Assembly (NCBI GenBank): GCA_026120185.1
Contig: JANUWF010000008.1
Location: 4,712,001-4,776,000, forward strand
Reading direction: 5' to 3'
Origin: Voacanga thouarsii
Taxonomy: Eukaryota; Streptophyta; Magnoliopsida; Gentianales; Apocynaceae
Length of the DNA: 64,000 nt
Part shown: one piece after another, positions 10,563 through 25,411 of the stretch
Layout: the number at the start of each line of letters is the position of its first letter
Numbering within the stretch: the first letter of the stretch is position 1
The notes under the pieces: model-generated
The model's input: the letters and a program-made list of their open reading frames with translations, nothing else
What the model was told of the DNA's origin: nothing
Databases searched by the model: none
Program-made: the position numbers and the translations under genes

Positions 10563-11939
10563 CATGTAATGCCACACAAAATTTCCTTTTAATTAATTCC
10601 ATTTCAACTATGATTACCTGCATTTTACCAAAATCACTATAGATAAAGGTATTATTCATCCTTATTGGGAAAACTTTTTATTTTACCAATGCGATCTATG
10701 CATTAAATTGAGCTTAATGGTGTCTCTTAGATTTTCCAAATTCTTTCTCAAGTTTTCTTAATTCTTGATTGAAAATTCCTCCGACTCCCTTAAAAATTTT
10801 TATCTCACCAAAAATATTATTTCAATTAAACTGATCATTTCTTGTTTTGAGCCTTTATACAAATACTCATTCTATATAAAGTAGTCACCAGTCGAAGTAT
10901 ACAATGGAGGGATGTTACATGGTGTACATGAGCAACAATATTCAATGCTATATACTCCCTCATAGATGTCCTTGTTGGGCCTCTTCCCATCACCTCGTGT
11001 TCCCCCTTTTATTAGATCCCATTGCCTTAATGAATATATTATGTTTTAGTTCCAAAGTTCACCGTTCCTCTGGTAATTATGTTAATTCTTGCTCCATTTG
11101 ACCTTGAAATACAGAAAAATAATTCTAAATAGTGCATCCAAGGTCATAACCAAAGGCAAGAAAAAATTATTTCCCTTGCATTGAGATTTAAGCAAACACA
11201 TTCTCATGAACAACAGTCAATTTACCAAAAACATCACAATTTCAAGAGTTTATGGCAAAACATTATTCAAAAAGTAATCCAATATGCAAAAAGCATTCAA
11301 GGTTTCATAGGTCAATCTGCTTTTGTAACCAAAATGTTGTTATCCTGGAATATAAAAAGCAACAGCAAGAGAAAGCATAAGCAAAAGAGCCTTTCATGAG
11401 ATTTTTTTTTTGAAAAATAATCGTCCTTCTTTTTCCTAAAATCACCGGATAGAAAAACACATAAAAAGATCAAAGCAAATGAACAAACATTTCAAGAAAC
11501 TTACTTATACCATTTTCTTTATAAAAAAAAAAAACATTGATTATTGTTCTTGTTCATAAACTTACAATAATTCGAGATGTAACTTCATTTGCACATGCAC
11601 ATTTTCTCTTCCTTATCCTCCTAAAAACATCATACTGAGTTGTGGACTTACCCTCGGATGATATCTACAAAAGTAGAAAACCTAGTTATCTAAAAGCTTA
11701 ACAGTTATCAAGAAATAGATTCGAAAATTTATGTTACATGCGATATAAGTTAACCTATTGCCGTATTCTCGAAAATGGTGTTCTTCATATTAAAGGTGGG
11801 AACTACATGCATGCCCTATTTGCTAAATTTTGTTGTGCTTTGTTCTACATAATTCGGAAACAAAATGATGTTAAGAAATTTATCAAATACTTAATGATGC
11901 TAAAAATAGAAGGAGAGTTTATCACTAGACAAGAGATAA

Positions 11940-12072
11940 AATTTTATCAAGTACTTGGCCTAGACAGTTTTCAATTTCCAATATGCACAAATTTCCTTAT
12001 ACTGATTTGGTTCAACCCGCTTATTCCTACAAAAAGGTACTTCTCATTCTCAACATTTCGAAGGGGTAAACC
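11940..12072 (-). pseudogene. CACTA second gene, Transposase_24-like domain, C-terminal piece
   Basis: Continues the domain interrupted at 16317. After removal of the solo LTR and one aaacc copy the codons join as D-W-V-Y-P-F-E. This piece also carries a Y-K/N-E-I/L-C-A-Y/I-W/L-K/E-type stretch that in the family ends the Transposase_24 domain. Two in-frame stops are present. Downstream (10918-11940, minus) I see only AT-rich sequence with no recognisable domain; that part should hold the 3' end of the CACTA element. Confidence 0.6.
12068..12072. repeat. TSD aaacc (left copy) of solo LTR D
   Basis: Identical to 16317-16321. A 5-bp duplication fits a gypsy integrase. Confidence 0.9.
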
Positions 12073-15000
12073 TGTGAAACCCCACCTAAAGCCAACCCTA
12101 GAGTAAGGGAGATGGGATGAATATCATGTCATCATGCATAAAATATACCTTTTTGAATGATTTTATGTGCCTTAGAATTGTAGTTTATAGGTTAAATGGC
12201 TTATTTATGCTTGTTGGGTAGAAAGGGTAAAAAGGTAATTTTTCTTGAGTTCAACATAGGAAGATGGCTTGAGGTTTAGATAAGAAGAATATTTGGGTGA
12301 GAAAATAAGAATAAGAAGTAATATGATTAAGTAGTTAGAACTTTGTGATTTAATCTCTAAGGTTTTGAGTTCAAATCCCATCACTTAAGTTTTATTCATA
12401 ATTATCTTAACCATGTTTGAATTTTCATTTTTCTTACATTCCCTAAAGATAGGAATGTTGTCTTAAGGAAGACATGGCGATAATGTCTTGACCATGTGGT
12501 TTTGTCCTAAAAAGAATTCTAGAAGAATTCTTGTCCCCTTTAATTTTGCTAGCCTTGTCCTAACATCTTTGAAATTTAAACTACCCTTAATTCTTTAATC
12601 CATTTTTAATCATAAAAATTCTATGATAATCCCCTAGCTTAGAATTCGAAAATAAGCTCTTGTGGGATAGAGATGGCCGAAAGGGAGGAGGAGAATTAGG
12701 TAGGGATTCCAAGGAAAAGAAAACACCATAGCTATTCCTTCAAACTCCATCTTCATCTTAATCATGTTTTGGGAAGAAAATTCTAGAAAATTTTCCAAAT
12801 TTCCTTCAAGGCTGTTTTTGAAAATTTCAGCCAGCTTTCCTACCCAATTTCTACAAGAAAACCAAATATTTTATGTAAGGTTGAAGGCTGGAAATTCAGT
12901 GAATTTTTAGAACTGTGCAAACATCCCAAAACCATAATTTCATCTCAGCAAACTAGCCATATTAAACATGGAATTTGAAGCCACCGTTAGAACATATGAA
13001 TAGCTGGAACTTCCTCTGTTTTTCTTCAAGATAAAGGCTGGAAAACTACTATTAAAAAACCTTCAAACACCCTTAAAAACCAGCTGCAAAATCGTGCCAA
13101 AGAGAACAAAAAATTCTGCACCAAAACCATCTCAATTCTAAGTGTTCTTGAAGCCTAAATTCCAGAAAATTTTCCAGCTTGTCTCTTCAAGGCTAAGGCC
13201 AAAATTCTTCATCAAAACCCACTGAAATTCAGACCTTGTACAGCCATGGACTGAACATCTTGGCTTTCTCTCCAACCTTGAATATTAGGACTCCATAATC
13301 ATATCTAAAAAAAACTCCTAAGATCACTCTATCCAAAACTTATTCAAACTTCAAACTAAATTCTAGATTTTGTTCCATTAAAACACTCCTATAGCTAAGT
13401 GATAAAACCAGAAAATCCTTTACCATTATAAGACCATTTTCGGCCAGCCTTAGGTCTGAACAACCCTTTATTCTTTGATTGAAACCTAGCAAATTTAGCC
13501 ATACACCATTGAAGAATAAGAGACCTTCCATGAACAAACTCCATTAACTAATCGTATACCTCAAACAACTCCACCTTTTTCTCCATTTGAATTTCAAAAA
13601 AATTTGAAAACTGTATCTCTCATTCTTGATAACTGAAAACTCCTTCTGCACTAGGCCATTCAGCCATCATAATTCCAGCCACACTCAAAATCCATTTTCT
13701 CACAAACTCTCTCAAAAAAATGCCAAGAACACACACTTCACATCTTCAAGCCTAAACTAATCCTAAACACCTCCAATCACTCCCAAACACTTTAGATAAT
13801 CCATATTCAACCTATATACTTCATTTTTGCACTTTATAACACCGAATCACACAAAGTTGAATTTCCAAACGGATTAAACCAATCTTTTTTGTTGAAGATT
13901 CGAACTTGTTCTTCTTCTTCTTCTTCTTCTATTCAACTTCTAATATTCCTTTCTATTCTCAATCATTCTTCTCTCACTCTCTTTTTCTCTCTTGGCCGAA
14001 ATGGTGATGATCAACCATGGCTACTTTCGGACCACTAAAAGGCCATCAAGCACTTGGGGATCTTCACTAACCAAGGAAAATCCTTCATCAAACGAGTATC
14101 AATCAAGTATTTTTCTTTAATCTTCCTTTTTAATTTTTAGAATCAAGACTCCTAGATGTTGATAGGATGATTGAATAAAGTAAGGGTTGAGTTGGAATGA
14201 ATGATTAAGCCTTATAGATTTTGCTTTTGAATCATTATATGCTCATCATAACTAAGGAGATTTATGGATGTTTTGGTTCATGTTAGATATTATGACACCA
14301 TTGTTGATTAGGCCTTTATGTTCTTATTTTTCAATAAGGCCATAGATGATGTTATGCCTAGTAGCAAATCATTCACGTTGTAGTGTATGTTGATTCAAGA
14401 CTATGTTCATGGATAGATTAACGTGTTATTTATTATATGAGAATATGTTCATAGATTTTCTCTAACAATAGAAAATTATGGTAAAACTATTTTTTTATTA
14501 ATTCTAAAATTATTTTTACTAATATTATTGTTATTAATTTAATTAGAATTATTAATCAATTTAATCTATAAAATTTGAAAAAATATTAGATAGGTTTGAA
14601 AAAGAATATTATTTAAAATATTGTTATTTTATTAGTTAAATAAATAGAATATTTTATTAAAAATAAATAATAAAATATTGGAATTAATTGATATCAAATG
14701 ACCTTGTGGACCATATTAATTAGCCTTACTAAAACTTTTATCTATATCCATAAATATTATTTATATTAAATATTATTTATTATTTATTAATTAAAAATTA
14801 AGTATAATTTATTTATTATTAATTTTATTGATTATCTATTATCTATTAATTATTAATTAAAAAATTAAGTGTAATTTATTATTTATAATAATACTATTTA
14901 AATATTACTAATTACCCATATAATTTAGGATTTATTATTATTCATTCTTTAACACTAATTTTATTTATTAGCAGTATTACTCATTATTTATTATTTGAAA

Positions 15001-16316
15001 CTATAACTTATGATTATTTATTTTATAACACCCATTTATTTTAACTTATCAAGCTAGTTTATTTTATAAAATATTTTATCAACTAGTATTGAAGCCTAAG
15101 ATATTATGGTCATGGTTAATTGTGGTTGTGATTAGTTGAACTAGGAGTTATTTATTTAAGGCAAATATGGTCTGAATATTGTCTTATACCTTATGTTTAC
15201 TCCAGGCGGAGTTAGATTGACCTTGGAAGATTTTTGAACTCGAGAAGAGCAAAAGATTAGATAAGTTCCTGTATGAAACCATTTGAAGATCAAAGTTCTT
15301 GTGGCAGGTCAAACTTAATGAATACGAGTGTTTGTACTGTAAAGGCAATTATGGACAATTTTTCTTTTTGTTTTAGTCAAACAAATCATTTAAAGTTAAA
15401 CAAACAATTTCACACCAAACGCTTAACTTTTCCTAAAAACCTAACTTTGGCAAGAATTTTAGAAACCATAATTACTATTTCCAAGTGATTCATTGTATGA
15501 TCTTTCTTCTCCCAAGTGGGACAAACAATGTTGAGTACTCAAAAATGGTAGATTGCTAGGACTAGCCTTTGAAGGGTTAGGGTAAGTTTTTCAATAGGTG
15601 GCCACCTTTAAGGGGTGAGTTCTTCTTGGATAGAATGCTAGTCTTGTAGATCATACCGGTCCGAGCTAGCAAGTTCAGCCAAGTGGACTATGTATTTTCG
15701 GAGTGGACAACCAATAAGTTTGGGTGTAGAGATTGAGGAGTATCTCATCCAGTAGGCCGTACACCTACCTTGTGTCAGTATACACAAAGTGTAGCATTTT
15801 GATCATTATATTGTCATGGTGCACAAAGTGTGGTGCCATGACTACCTCTTTTGAGTGGTTGTATTTATTGTGCACATGTATATTTTGGAAAGTAAAACAC
15901 CACTCTTCATATGTGAAATTTATTTGAAACTTACCAACACTTTCTTTTATAAAACTTTTACAACTTGCATAAATGAACTATTTTACCTGAAACACTCAAA
16001 ACATATACGAGCTTACTGAGATTTTTATCTCACCACCTTTTATACCATGTTTTCATGTCGATCCTGCTGTGAAGGTTATTAACTAAAGAATTGCCTATGT
16101 TTTGAAGACTCGTTGTTATTTTTCCTATATATTTATTTTGAGAGACAATAGCAGACATTTATTTTTGAGCTTGTCATGTATTGCTTAGGTTGTAATAAGT
16201 TTAATTTTGAATTATTTCTTTTATTTATTTTGTGTGTCTTAGTTATAAAGACCCCTTGTCCTATGGACGGGGCGACATCCCCAGCTCTAATGGGGCATAG
16301 GTAGTAGGGTGTTACA
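12073..16316 (+). mobile_element. Complete 4.2-kb solo LTR, gypsy family D, TSD aaacc
   Basis: Starts TGTGAAACCCC at 12073 and ends GTGTTACA at 16316 (4244 bp), with TG...CA ends and perfect aaacc TSDs at 12068-12072 and 16317-16321. Its last 2.3 kb matches 1-2316. No PBS, PPT or coding region is attached, so it is a solo LTR despite its unusual length. A (TTC)n-like tract at 13908-13930 and a ctcttggccgaaatggtg stretch near 13990 fall in the presumed transcribed part. It splits the CACTA Transposase_24 domain. Chance frames at 13340-13537 and 15273-15488 are not genes. Confidence 0.92.
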
Positions 16317-17200
16317 AAACCAATCCATTTTTAATCTGTATTTATGACCCCCCCCCCCATATTGAATTTATCATGCCCATAACTACTTTCCTTGATGTAA
16401 CAGAGTCGGTCAGAGTTGTATTAACTTGTGCATGAGCAAAGGCATCTAAGGATAGATATTTAAACGAAAATTAATTAGTTTCTGGGTTGGAAAGTTCCAT
16501 ACTAGAATCTCCTGCCACAAGTTATTCTTGATTTCTTATGGAACATCATGCCAACTAGTATACCTAATGAGTAGCTTGGTACCCATTTTTGCCAACATAC
16601 TACAAGCTATTACGAGGTCACTGTATTCTTCCTTAACGATTTCCACCTATGCTGTTATTGTGAGGACTAATTTAACTCCAATTCCCCACTTTACTGGGAA
16701 TTTAGCATGTCCCCGATCTTTTCGTGTAGTGGGAAGGAACTTGCTTGGGCTAATGGAAGTGATAGTGGAAGAACTTAATTATTAGTTACAAAGAAATATA
16801 GATGCATAGACTAAACAAAATTAACATGAGCTGCCTATAGTATACCTGAGCTTAGTGCTAGTCTAGAATTTTCTGACTGACTTGATAGACCTACCTCGTT
16901 TATAGTAGTTTCTGGCTTTTTCAGAGTTGTATTTGGCTTCTTTATAGTAGCTACGGGCTTTTTTTAGCACTGTTGTCTTGGTTACAATAACATCCATCAT
17001 TGTTCTTGTCCTTCTCTTTTTCCATTAGATGATTCAGATCATCTAGGGGCTAAATAGGAATGAGTCTTTAATGATGTTGCACTGACCTTTGTATCAGACC
17101 CTGCTTTCGACTTTCCCTTAGAATTGATAATAAGTTGCAATGGAAAGGCAAAAATGTTAGGACTTCTTTAATAATTAAAGGGACGAAAATACTTCTCATA
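16317..17200 (-). pseudogene. CACTA second gene, Transposase_24-like domain, main piece
   Basis: Minus-strand frames show GHAKFPVKWG near 16710, then a stretch close to VKEEYSDLVIACSMLAK and KMGTKLLIRYTSWHDVP near 16600-16540, followed by EIKNNLWQEI. The order hydrophobic-P-V-x-W, then R/K-x-x-V/L-P/I-I-x-Y-x-x-W-x-x-V-P, then K-x-x-x-W is that of the plant Transposase_24 (Ptta/En/Spm) family. The tail reaches GGHKYRLK just before 16322. Frames are broken by stops and by a run of nine or more C at 16350-16359. Upstream (17200-17000) is a low-complexity K/T/P-rich segment. The role in transposition is inferred from family context. Confidence 0.65.
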
Positions 17201-19242
17201 ATAGAGAATAATGCAAAGCCAGCTTCATTCCTATTTCCTGAAGAAGATAATAAGATAGAAATTAGAACAAAATAATTTATTGATTAGTAAACAATTATCC
17301 TTCTTGATATGCTAGAACTAATATTCTAGAACACTAAGGTAGTTTTTCATGCTATTTTCTTGACCTATTGAGTGTCTAAATCTATGTTATCTAACTTTTG
17401 CAACATGCAATCTATGTCTCTTTTTGTTGTTGGGTGCTCTGCTAGAACTTTACCATGGGATTTTAATTTTAAATCGCCAGGCCTTAGTGCTGTATTATCA
17501 AGAAGGGTATGATCCACATTATTGTCTTTCTCCAGTTTAAGTAACCAGCCACGAATGCATTTAGATCATTCATTGAGAATCAATCCGGACACACATCTAT
17601 AATCGCAAGACAACAAAAGGTAGATCATATCATGACTGTGACTATACAGATCTGGTATTAGTGGACCTATTGTTGGAAACTTCAGCTAGAACTTAAGTAG
17701 ATCTAATAACAAACATACACATAAGAAAGTGAAGTTAAAAAATTTACTTATGCTGATTATTTCTTCTAATCCTCTTTATCATTATTTGCAGATATAATCT
17801 ATAGAGAAATAGTGTCAAATTTGTAGATAGTGTAAAAAGGATCAAATTCAAACAAGAAAAAATAGCTATGCAACATGAAGAATAAATAAATATACTCCTT
17901 TAGACATATTTCCAAACTGCCAAGACTAAACTTGGAGTTAAAAGGCTCTTGGAGCTCTTGAAAACTTACAAAGTATAGGTATGTAAAGGAAATGCTAAAA
18001 CTTTCATGAGCATTTTACATAAACAGGTTAGCAAAATAAAGGGCACAATATCTGCATTCTTCACCTCCCTCTTGCTGCAGTACCTATGAATAGGTTGTTA
18101 GGACATTAGTAAAAATTAGAAGTACTAATTGAATTACTTGACCTTCCAGGGAGAAAAAAAAGTTTCACCAAACAAAAATATAACTTACTTTGGGAATCAA
18201 GAAGGGTTTGGCTCTAATTGAATTGAGGTAACTTGACCTCCTATTTGTTTAGTACATGTCATCCATGAACTTGTCCAATTTAAAGATTTCAATTACAAAA
18301 AAAAAAAAAAAAAAAGTTAAGAATTGGTTGAGTTAAACAAAATGAAGTAGACCAAAACCACATACTTTCTTAGAACTCTTTGAAGGTTGGATTGATTTGA
18401 TGATTGCAAAGAATTGAGTAGAATCAAACACCTTTCTAGGCATTCTGCCTCCTCGTTGAATTCACACAGGATCAAGAGTGCCAATATGACCTACATGAAA
18501 TGGGAAAACATAAAAAAAAAAAAAATAATAGTCTATAACATTATACTGCAGTTTTCAATCAAATGTTTGCTCTTTCTATATACAATAGAGCACTTTACTA
18601 AAGGCATTAAATGTTAATTCTTTCCATATTACAATTAGAACTAAGACATATCTTTTGTGTGAGAATATTTTTCCTCTTAATCCAGCGAAACATAACCTTT
18701 TTATGTCCTCTTTCATAGGTGGTAAACAAAATGGCATCCAAAGCTATAAATGAGCTTCATTTCTTTTTTGGAATAGATTTCGAGATTTTCCTACAAGTAG
18801 ATTGAACAAAAAAAAAACATATCAAACATAGTGACAGGAATTTCTATTCTATCTTTCTGATAGGGCACAAATTACACAAATAGAAGCAGATAAGAAATGG
18901 TACTATATTAATGAAATTAGTTATTATTACACATTTGGACAGTAGCAATGTTGAAGAATCAAATATTTATTCTTGATATCTTTAGGTGATTCTAACATGA
19001 GTAATAGGTAGAAAACATTTTATTATCTTATTAGAAGAGATAAGATTGAATAGCTTGAAATAATGGTTGTATGAAGGCTAAATGATTGGAGGAATTGTAG
19101 GAAATAGTTATGCTTTTGTATTTTGAATTCAAAGTATTTGAATTGAGTAAATATAGCTTGAAGTTAGGAGAAGAAAAAAAGTACAACAACGGAGTTTGGT
19201 TTAGTTTTTAAATGAGTCAGAATCATACTCTTTGTTTGTATT
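17201..19242 (-). other. CACTA interior without a recognised domain
   Basis: Two kilobases of AT-rich sequence with oligo-A tracts at 18297-18315 and 18509-18524. A short minus-strand basic stretch reading GGRMPRKVF lies near 18450. I can name nothing else here. It lies between the TNP2 gene and the Transposase_24-like gene and is probably intron or intergenic CACTA sequence. Confidence 0.4.
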
Positions 19243-21112
<1,870 letters not shown>

Positions 21113-21600
21113 GTATTTGTATGTACAATAATGGAATTTGTGCAAAGTTGGAACATACATTAATTGATATTGATCAAACATGTTATTTCTAAGTTCCAGA
21201 TAAGCTATTATATTACTTTGCAACCATTGCATATTCGAAACATCAAAAGTACATACTTAAAATAGTGCTCATACATGCTAGAATTTAACCACCCTATGTT
21301 GTTGTGGGAGCTGTGAGTCAACCCCCCTTGTCCTGCTATATTCCAATCAAGGCTCTTATTTTCTTCCCTCTCAGAAACTGCTTTCCCATTATTCCTTGTC
21401 CTTGGCATGTCGGCACTTTGAATAATTGCTATCTTCTTGGTTGTATAACACTTACAATAAAATTGCTTATTTGAACAATACAATCCTAGAAGAAGAAAAT
21501 GAATAAATGCCATATGTTAAACTACAACATCAAGAATAGTATCCATAGGAACCATATAAAGCCAAAAATAACAAGAAACACAAAATATTAAAATAGTATG
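21113..21600 (-). other. CACTA region between TNP2 end and second gene
   Basis: A minus-strand open frame of about 100 codons (21513-21208) contains an internal MPRTRNNGKAVSEREENK stretch, which could be the start of the second CACTA product, as many of these begin with a basic MPR-type N-terminus. No family match can be claimed from sequence alone. Confidence 0.3.
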
Positions 21601-22972
21601 ACATCTAGATTATATATAACACACAAGACTAGTTTTGTTTACACAAACCAAAATGCCATGCACTCTTTAACTTGCAAAAACATTATATTCAGGTGGCTAG
21701 TTTCATTCAATAGCCACTTAATCAACCTGCTCTCCTTGAATCCCATGTCTGACCTAGGAGCTATCTATTTCCCGAAGAATGGGTCAACATCTAGCTCTTG
21801 AGGTGAAAATGCCTCCATTTCATGATCTTTTGAATAAATGTCAAATTTATCCTCCTAATTATAGGCATCACTACATGAAGATCACCTTCAATAGGATAAT
21901 GAGAATTCCAAACTTGCTCAGCTTGGTTGGTAAGATAAAGAGCCTATCGGACTTTTTATTATCACGATACTATAAACGATTGAAATTAACTAATGTGAAG
22001 TTAAACTCATCTAGCTTTTTTCTATGCTTTTAATCCACCCAATAGCACTTAAACAATAAGAATTGTTGACTATTGTTATAACAAAATTTTATAATATCAG
22101 TAAGCCCTCCAAAGTACGATATTAGGAAACTAATAGGATTCTTATCTTTAACATTAGAATAGTTAGTTGTGTTAGCACTTCAAAACACTCTACTGTTCTA
22201 TGTTAACCTATTTCTCTCATGAGCTTTGATGTGAAGTCAAAAGCTATTCACATTACAACCATTAAAGCACCATCTTTGAGTGTAAGGACCACTTGCAAAG
22301 GCACTTCTCCTCTTTAGATATTTAATGAGTTTCCATATTTTCCTTAATTTGAAATTAATAAAGGACTTATTGAGGCTTAAGTTAAAAAAAATAATAAAAT
22401 ACATTTTACAATACTTAGATTTAATTATCATGAATCTTTTGACCTACATGTCGTTGCAACTGAGTGTGAAACGTGACTGAATGAATACATTGTCTCTCAT
22501 GCAATCTAGCCTATGGGTTTTGTCTTGTAATTTCACTAATATTAAGCCTTAGTACATAGTTCAATGAAATTTGTTAAAACAACTTAAAAATGTCAAATTT
22601 AGTTATTAAAAGAGCAAGGAATCAAATTCATAACCAATAGATTAACTCACTCTCAATATAGTTTCAGCTCTTCATAGTATGCAAGCACCTATCGATGTGC
22701 TTGAGTTAAGGTTATATGGGCGTGAGTCAAGGTTATACAGTTAAATACTCTGTCAACTCCATTCTCATATAGCTTGTCCATTTTCACTACCATCATCATT
22801 ATACCTTGTAGGCCTATTTTATTTACTCTTTACCTTATTCAAGTCCTAGAGATAAATGCCATTCATTCTTCCAACAAATACCCACTTGCAATAGAACCCT
22901 TCGGATGAGCATGATTACGTACATACTTCTTCAAGGTCATGATGTATCTATATATAACAAAAATAGCTTGCT
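21600..22972 (-). pseudogene. CACTA TNP2 transposase, C-terminal part with DUF4216-like domain
   Basis: After a splice-acceptor-like ttgttatatatag near 22945, the minus strand reads YIMTLKKYVRNHAHPKG and SIASGYLLEE, the conserved block following PFER in TNP2 proteins. Further on come a GPYTQRWCFNGCNVNSF stretch, then FNFTLVNFNRL and FILPTK, the pattern of the DUF4216 domain at TNP2 C-termini, and an acidic tail. Several stops and frame changes show it is inactive. It continues the gene from 42956 across the gypsy insertion, which hit an intron. Confidence 0.75.
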
Positions 22973-23172
22973 TGATATAGCCCTTTGGGGATATTTTTCA
23001 AGTGAATTTCGTGGCTAAATCAAAAGGCAATTCAAGGAACAATTGTAAGAACCAAATTAGGGATTTTGGTGGACAAAAGAAGTGTAGAGAAGTTACCCAA
23101 CCCAAAGCTCACAATTCTAAGACAACTAGAGAATTAGGATCTCAAAACTATTAGAATTAGATCTACTAGGTC

Positions 23173-24918
23173 TATTAGATATCTCTCATGTATATCATAT
23201 ACGATGCAGCGGAAATATAAAACGAGATACCATCCCAAGATCTGCAAATGTGTGGAAAACCAGACATAAAGATAATAAAGGTAACAACTTTTTACCTTTC
23301 TTTGATCATGTAGAAAATAAAATTTTCATTCTTCAAATCGAGGCGCGATCCAGCAATCCTCTTGATCAAATACCACAAGAGTTGAACGTCCAACCACTAT
23401 AATCACAGTGTATGATTATCTTTAACAGAAATCCACATAGAGGATACACTTAAGCACCAAGTTTTCTATGCTAGCAGAAAAACTAAGTGGCGATTAGGGT
23501 TGTTTGCTTCAAGAGCAATGAGAAAGAGAGAAGAAGAGAAGGTTGTGTTGCTAGGGTTGGAGTTTTCGTGTCTTTCACTTTTTCTAGGGTTTCGTGTGTT
23601 ATATCTCTTATATAACACGAAATCCTGCTCAAAATATACTTCAATCTTAGAATTCTAAAACAGTTAGAATTCCCTAATTGTAATTAGAAATATCAAGTTC
23701 TCACAATTATAATTTGGACCATTAATTATAACTAATTATAAGTTGGCCATAACAACTTCTCTTTCTCGCAATTAACCCCACTATGTTATCAAATAACATT
23801 TTGAGTATATAATCCTTTATTGTGTGTGACCTATTAGGTTTTCCAATCAATTGGTAACGAATATGAATTAATCCAAACATCTTTGAGATTAATAATCCAA
23901 AATTAATTAGAACTAATCCTATTAATTCTAATCAGGATTGATTTATTAATTCATCAATTAATAAACTTATATTCCCAAATCATGAGCAGTATCTAGCAAC
24001 ATATCATGACCACCCAAGAGTCCAGGAAGTCAAGTGGCTTGACATAAACCCTTCAATAATAAACTTCAGTGCAATTAACTCATTTCACCATACAATATCT
24101 CATTTGGTTTGGGGTACAGAATTAGTGCCAACTTCCTCCAGAATATATATTAATTTTGGCCCGAATACAATAGTACTTGCACCAGGAACCTACTACTGTA
24201 GACGTGTATCAATTGGAACTGTTTCTAATACACAGTCGCCTTGGCCAAGGACTTCTCGAGTAGTAATTCCTACAAGTGGCCATGAGATATTCACCCTTAC
24301 TATTAGGAGTGGTGAATCCTTTATTGATCCTCTCAACTACTTTCGTTTACGTCATAATGTACCCAATATCCATCCTATAGGCGGCTCTCGATCGAGCTCC
24401 AGAGATTAGAATCAAAGTACAATGCTCAGTAAATAAAGTACCTTGGAGATTTCAAGTCTAAGGATACTTGCATGTTTGTTATATTGAGATTATATCACTG
24501 GCACTAAATAGTTATCCATATGATTATCTCATAGCTAGGTCATCTAATGAACTTGTTCCATTAACAAGCATTCATGTGTTAATTTTGAGTATCTCAATAC
24601 TCACAGATATGAGAACCACCGCTTGATCAATTCAGGAAGTCTAACCCATGCTAATCTTAACGCATTAATGATGTCCAGTCTCATTAATACTACGATTATG
24701 GACTATTTAAGTACTAACACTATACAGTGTAGTAGGAATCTCATATAATGATCTCTATCATGATTTCCTTAACACAGTGTTGTACTAGGGACTTTATCTA
24801 ACAGTTATATTACATAAAAATAAATAAAAGAAACTGTAAGATAAATAATGTCTTTTATTAAAATAAAATATGTTATATACAACATACAAGTGATTGCCTC
24901 TATGGCACAACACTAACA
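23173..24918 (-). mobile_element. Solo LTR, copia family A, TSD aggtc
   Basis: Minus-strand start TGTTAGTGTTGTGCC at 24918 and end ...GATATCTAATA at 23173; 1746 bp, exactly the length of the family A LTR at 44604-46349. The TSD aggtc is at 23168-23172 and 24919-24923. The paralogous 5' LTR of the gypsy host shows the empty site with a single copy (ctactagatcaatatcc near 42025), which confirms the insertion boundaries. Confidence 0.95.
24104..24409 (+). other. Open frame antisense to LTR A (copy 1 of 4)
   Basis: The frame stays open over about 120 codons, including the stretch SPWPRTSRVVIPTSG and the C-terminal NVPNIHPIGG. The position matching the start codon of the other copies is ATA here, so the first ATG is internal. 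The same frame is open in the three other complete family A LTRs. No known domain. It may be an untranslated accident. Confidence 0.3.
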
Positions 24919-25208
24919 AGGTCAATATCCAAGAACCTTAGAATCAATATTGATTCGAGAACCTTTAGAATAGAGAAATCTAGGCACTCAATTTAAAGCC
25001 AAACTACAACCTTGGAACAACAAGGAACCAAGAACTTAGCATGAGTTACAACTTGAATTATCCTTAAGAGTTTAAAGACTTAAGCTTAAGTGGGACTAAA
25101 CTTAAGAATTGGTTTGATATTTGAGGGAAGAACCCTAGGAAATCACCTCTCAAAGATGAATTTTGATCTTAAATTATATCTCAATGTTAATATAAAAATG
25201 TTATAACA

Positions 25209-25240
<32 letters not shown>
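25209..25240. repeat. (AT)n microsatellite in gypsy 3' LTR
   Basis: Same location as the (ATAC)n(AT)n array in the 5' LTR (42294-42358). The arrays have diverged independently. Confidence 0.9.
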
Positions 25241-25247
<7 letters not shown>

Positions 25248-25411
25248 CATCAAATTAGGCTAACTAAATGGCATTCCCGTAGCAGTTGGGGTTATAGATT
25301 TTTAGTTTATAGGGGGTAGTATGGGATCCATAATCGAGACACTGAGGGGGATTTCAACTAATAAATCTCTACTATTTATGGGGATTTCAATTGAGACACT
25401 AAGGGGGGCAT

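Larger units (their letters stand above)
2317..10917 (-). mobile_element. Long gypsy-type LTR, family F, interrupted by two insertions
   Basis: On the minus strand this reads as one LTR starting TGTAACATCCC at 10917. It then has about 300 bp of U3, a CCAAT-rich array (10339-10562), a TATA box near 10165, a purine-rich early transcript, a GT-donor-like AAGGTAAG near 9970, and a long AT-rich tail down to 2317. Two insertions break it: element E (2550-6817) and solo LTR B (7494-9280). Without them it is about 2.5 kb. The left end is unclear because it abuts LTR D at 2316, and it may continue beyond the window. No coding domain is visible. The assignment rests on the start motif and promoter layout, not on a second copy. 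Alternatives are two abutting repeats, or a CACTA flank in its right 280 bp. Confidence 0.5.

Noticed and set aside
10635..10648. Left CACTA terminus CACTATAGATAAA
   Set aside because: It would split LTR F between its TGTAACATCCC start and TATA box; kept only as an open question.
16528..16785. Independent plus-strand gene of 85 codons
   Set aside because: Antisense to the Transposase_24-like domain; no match of its own.
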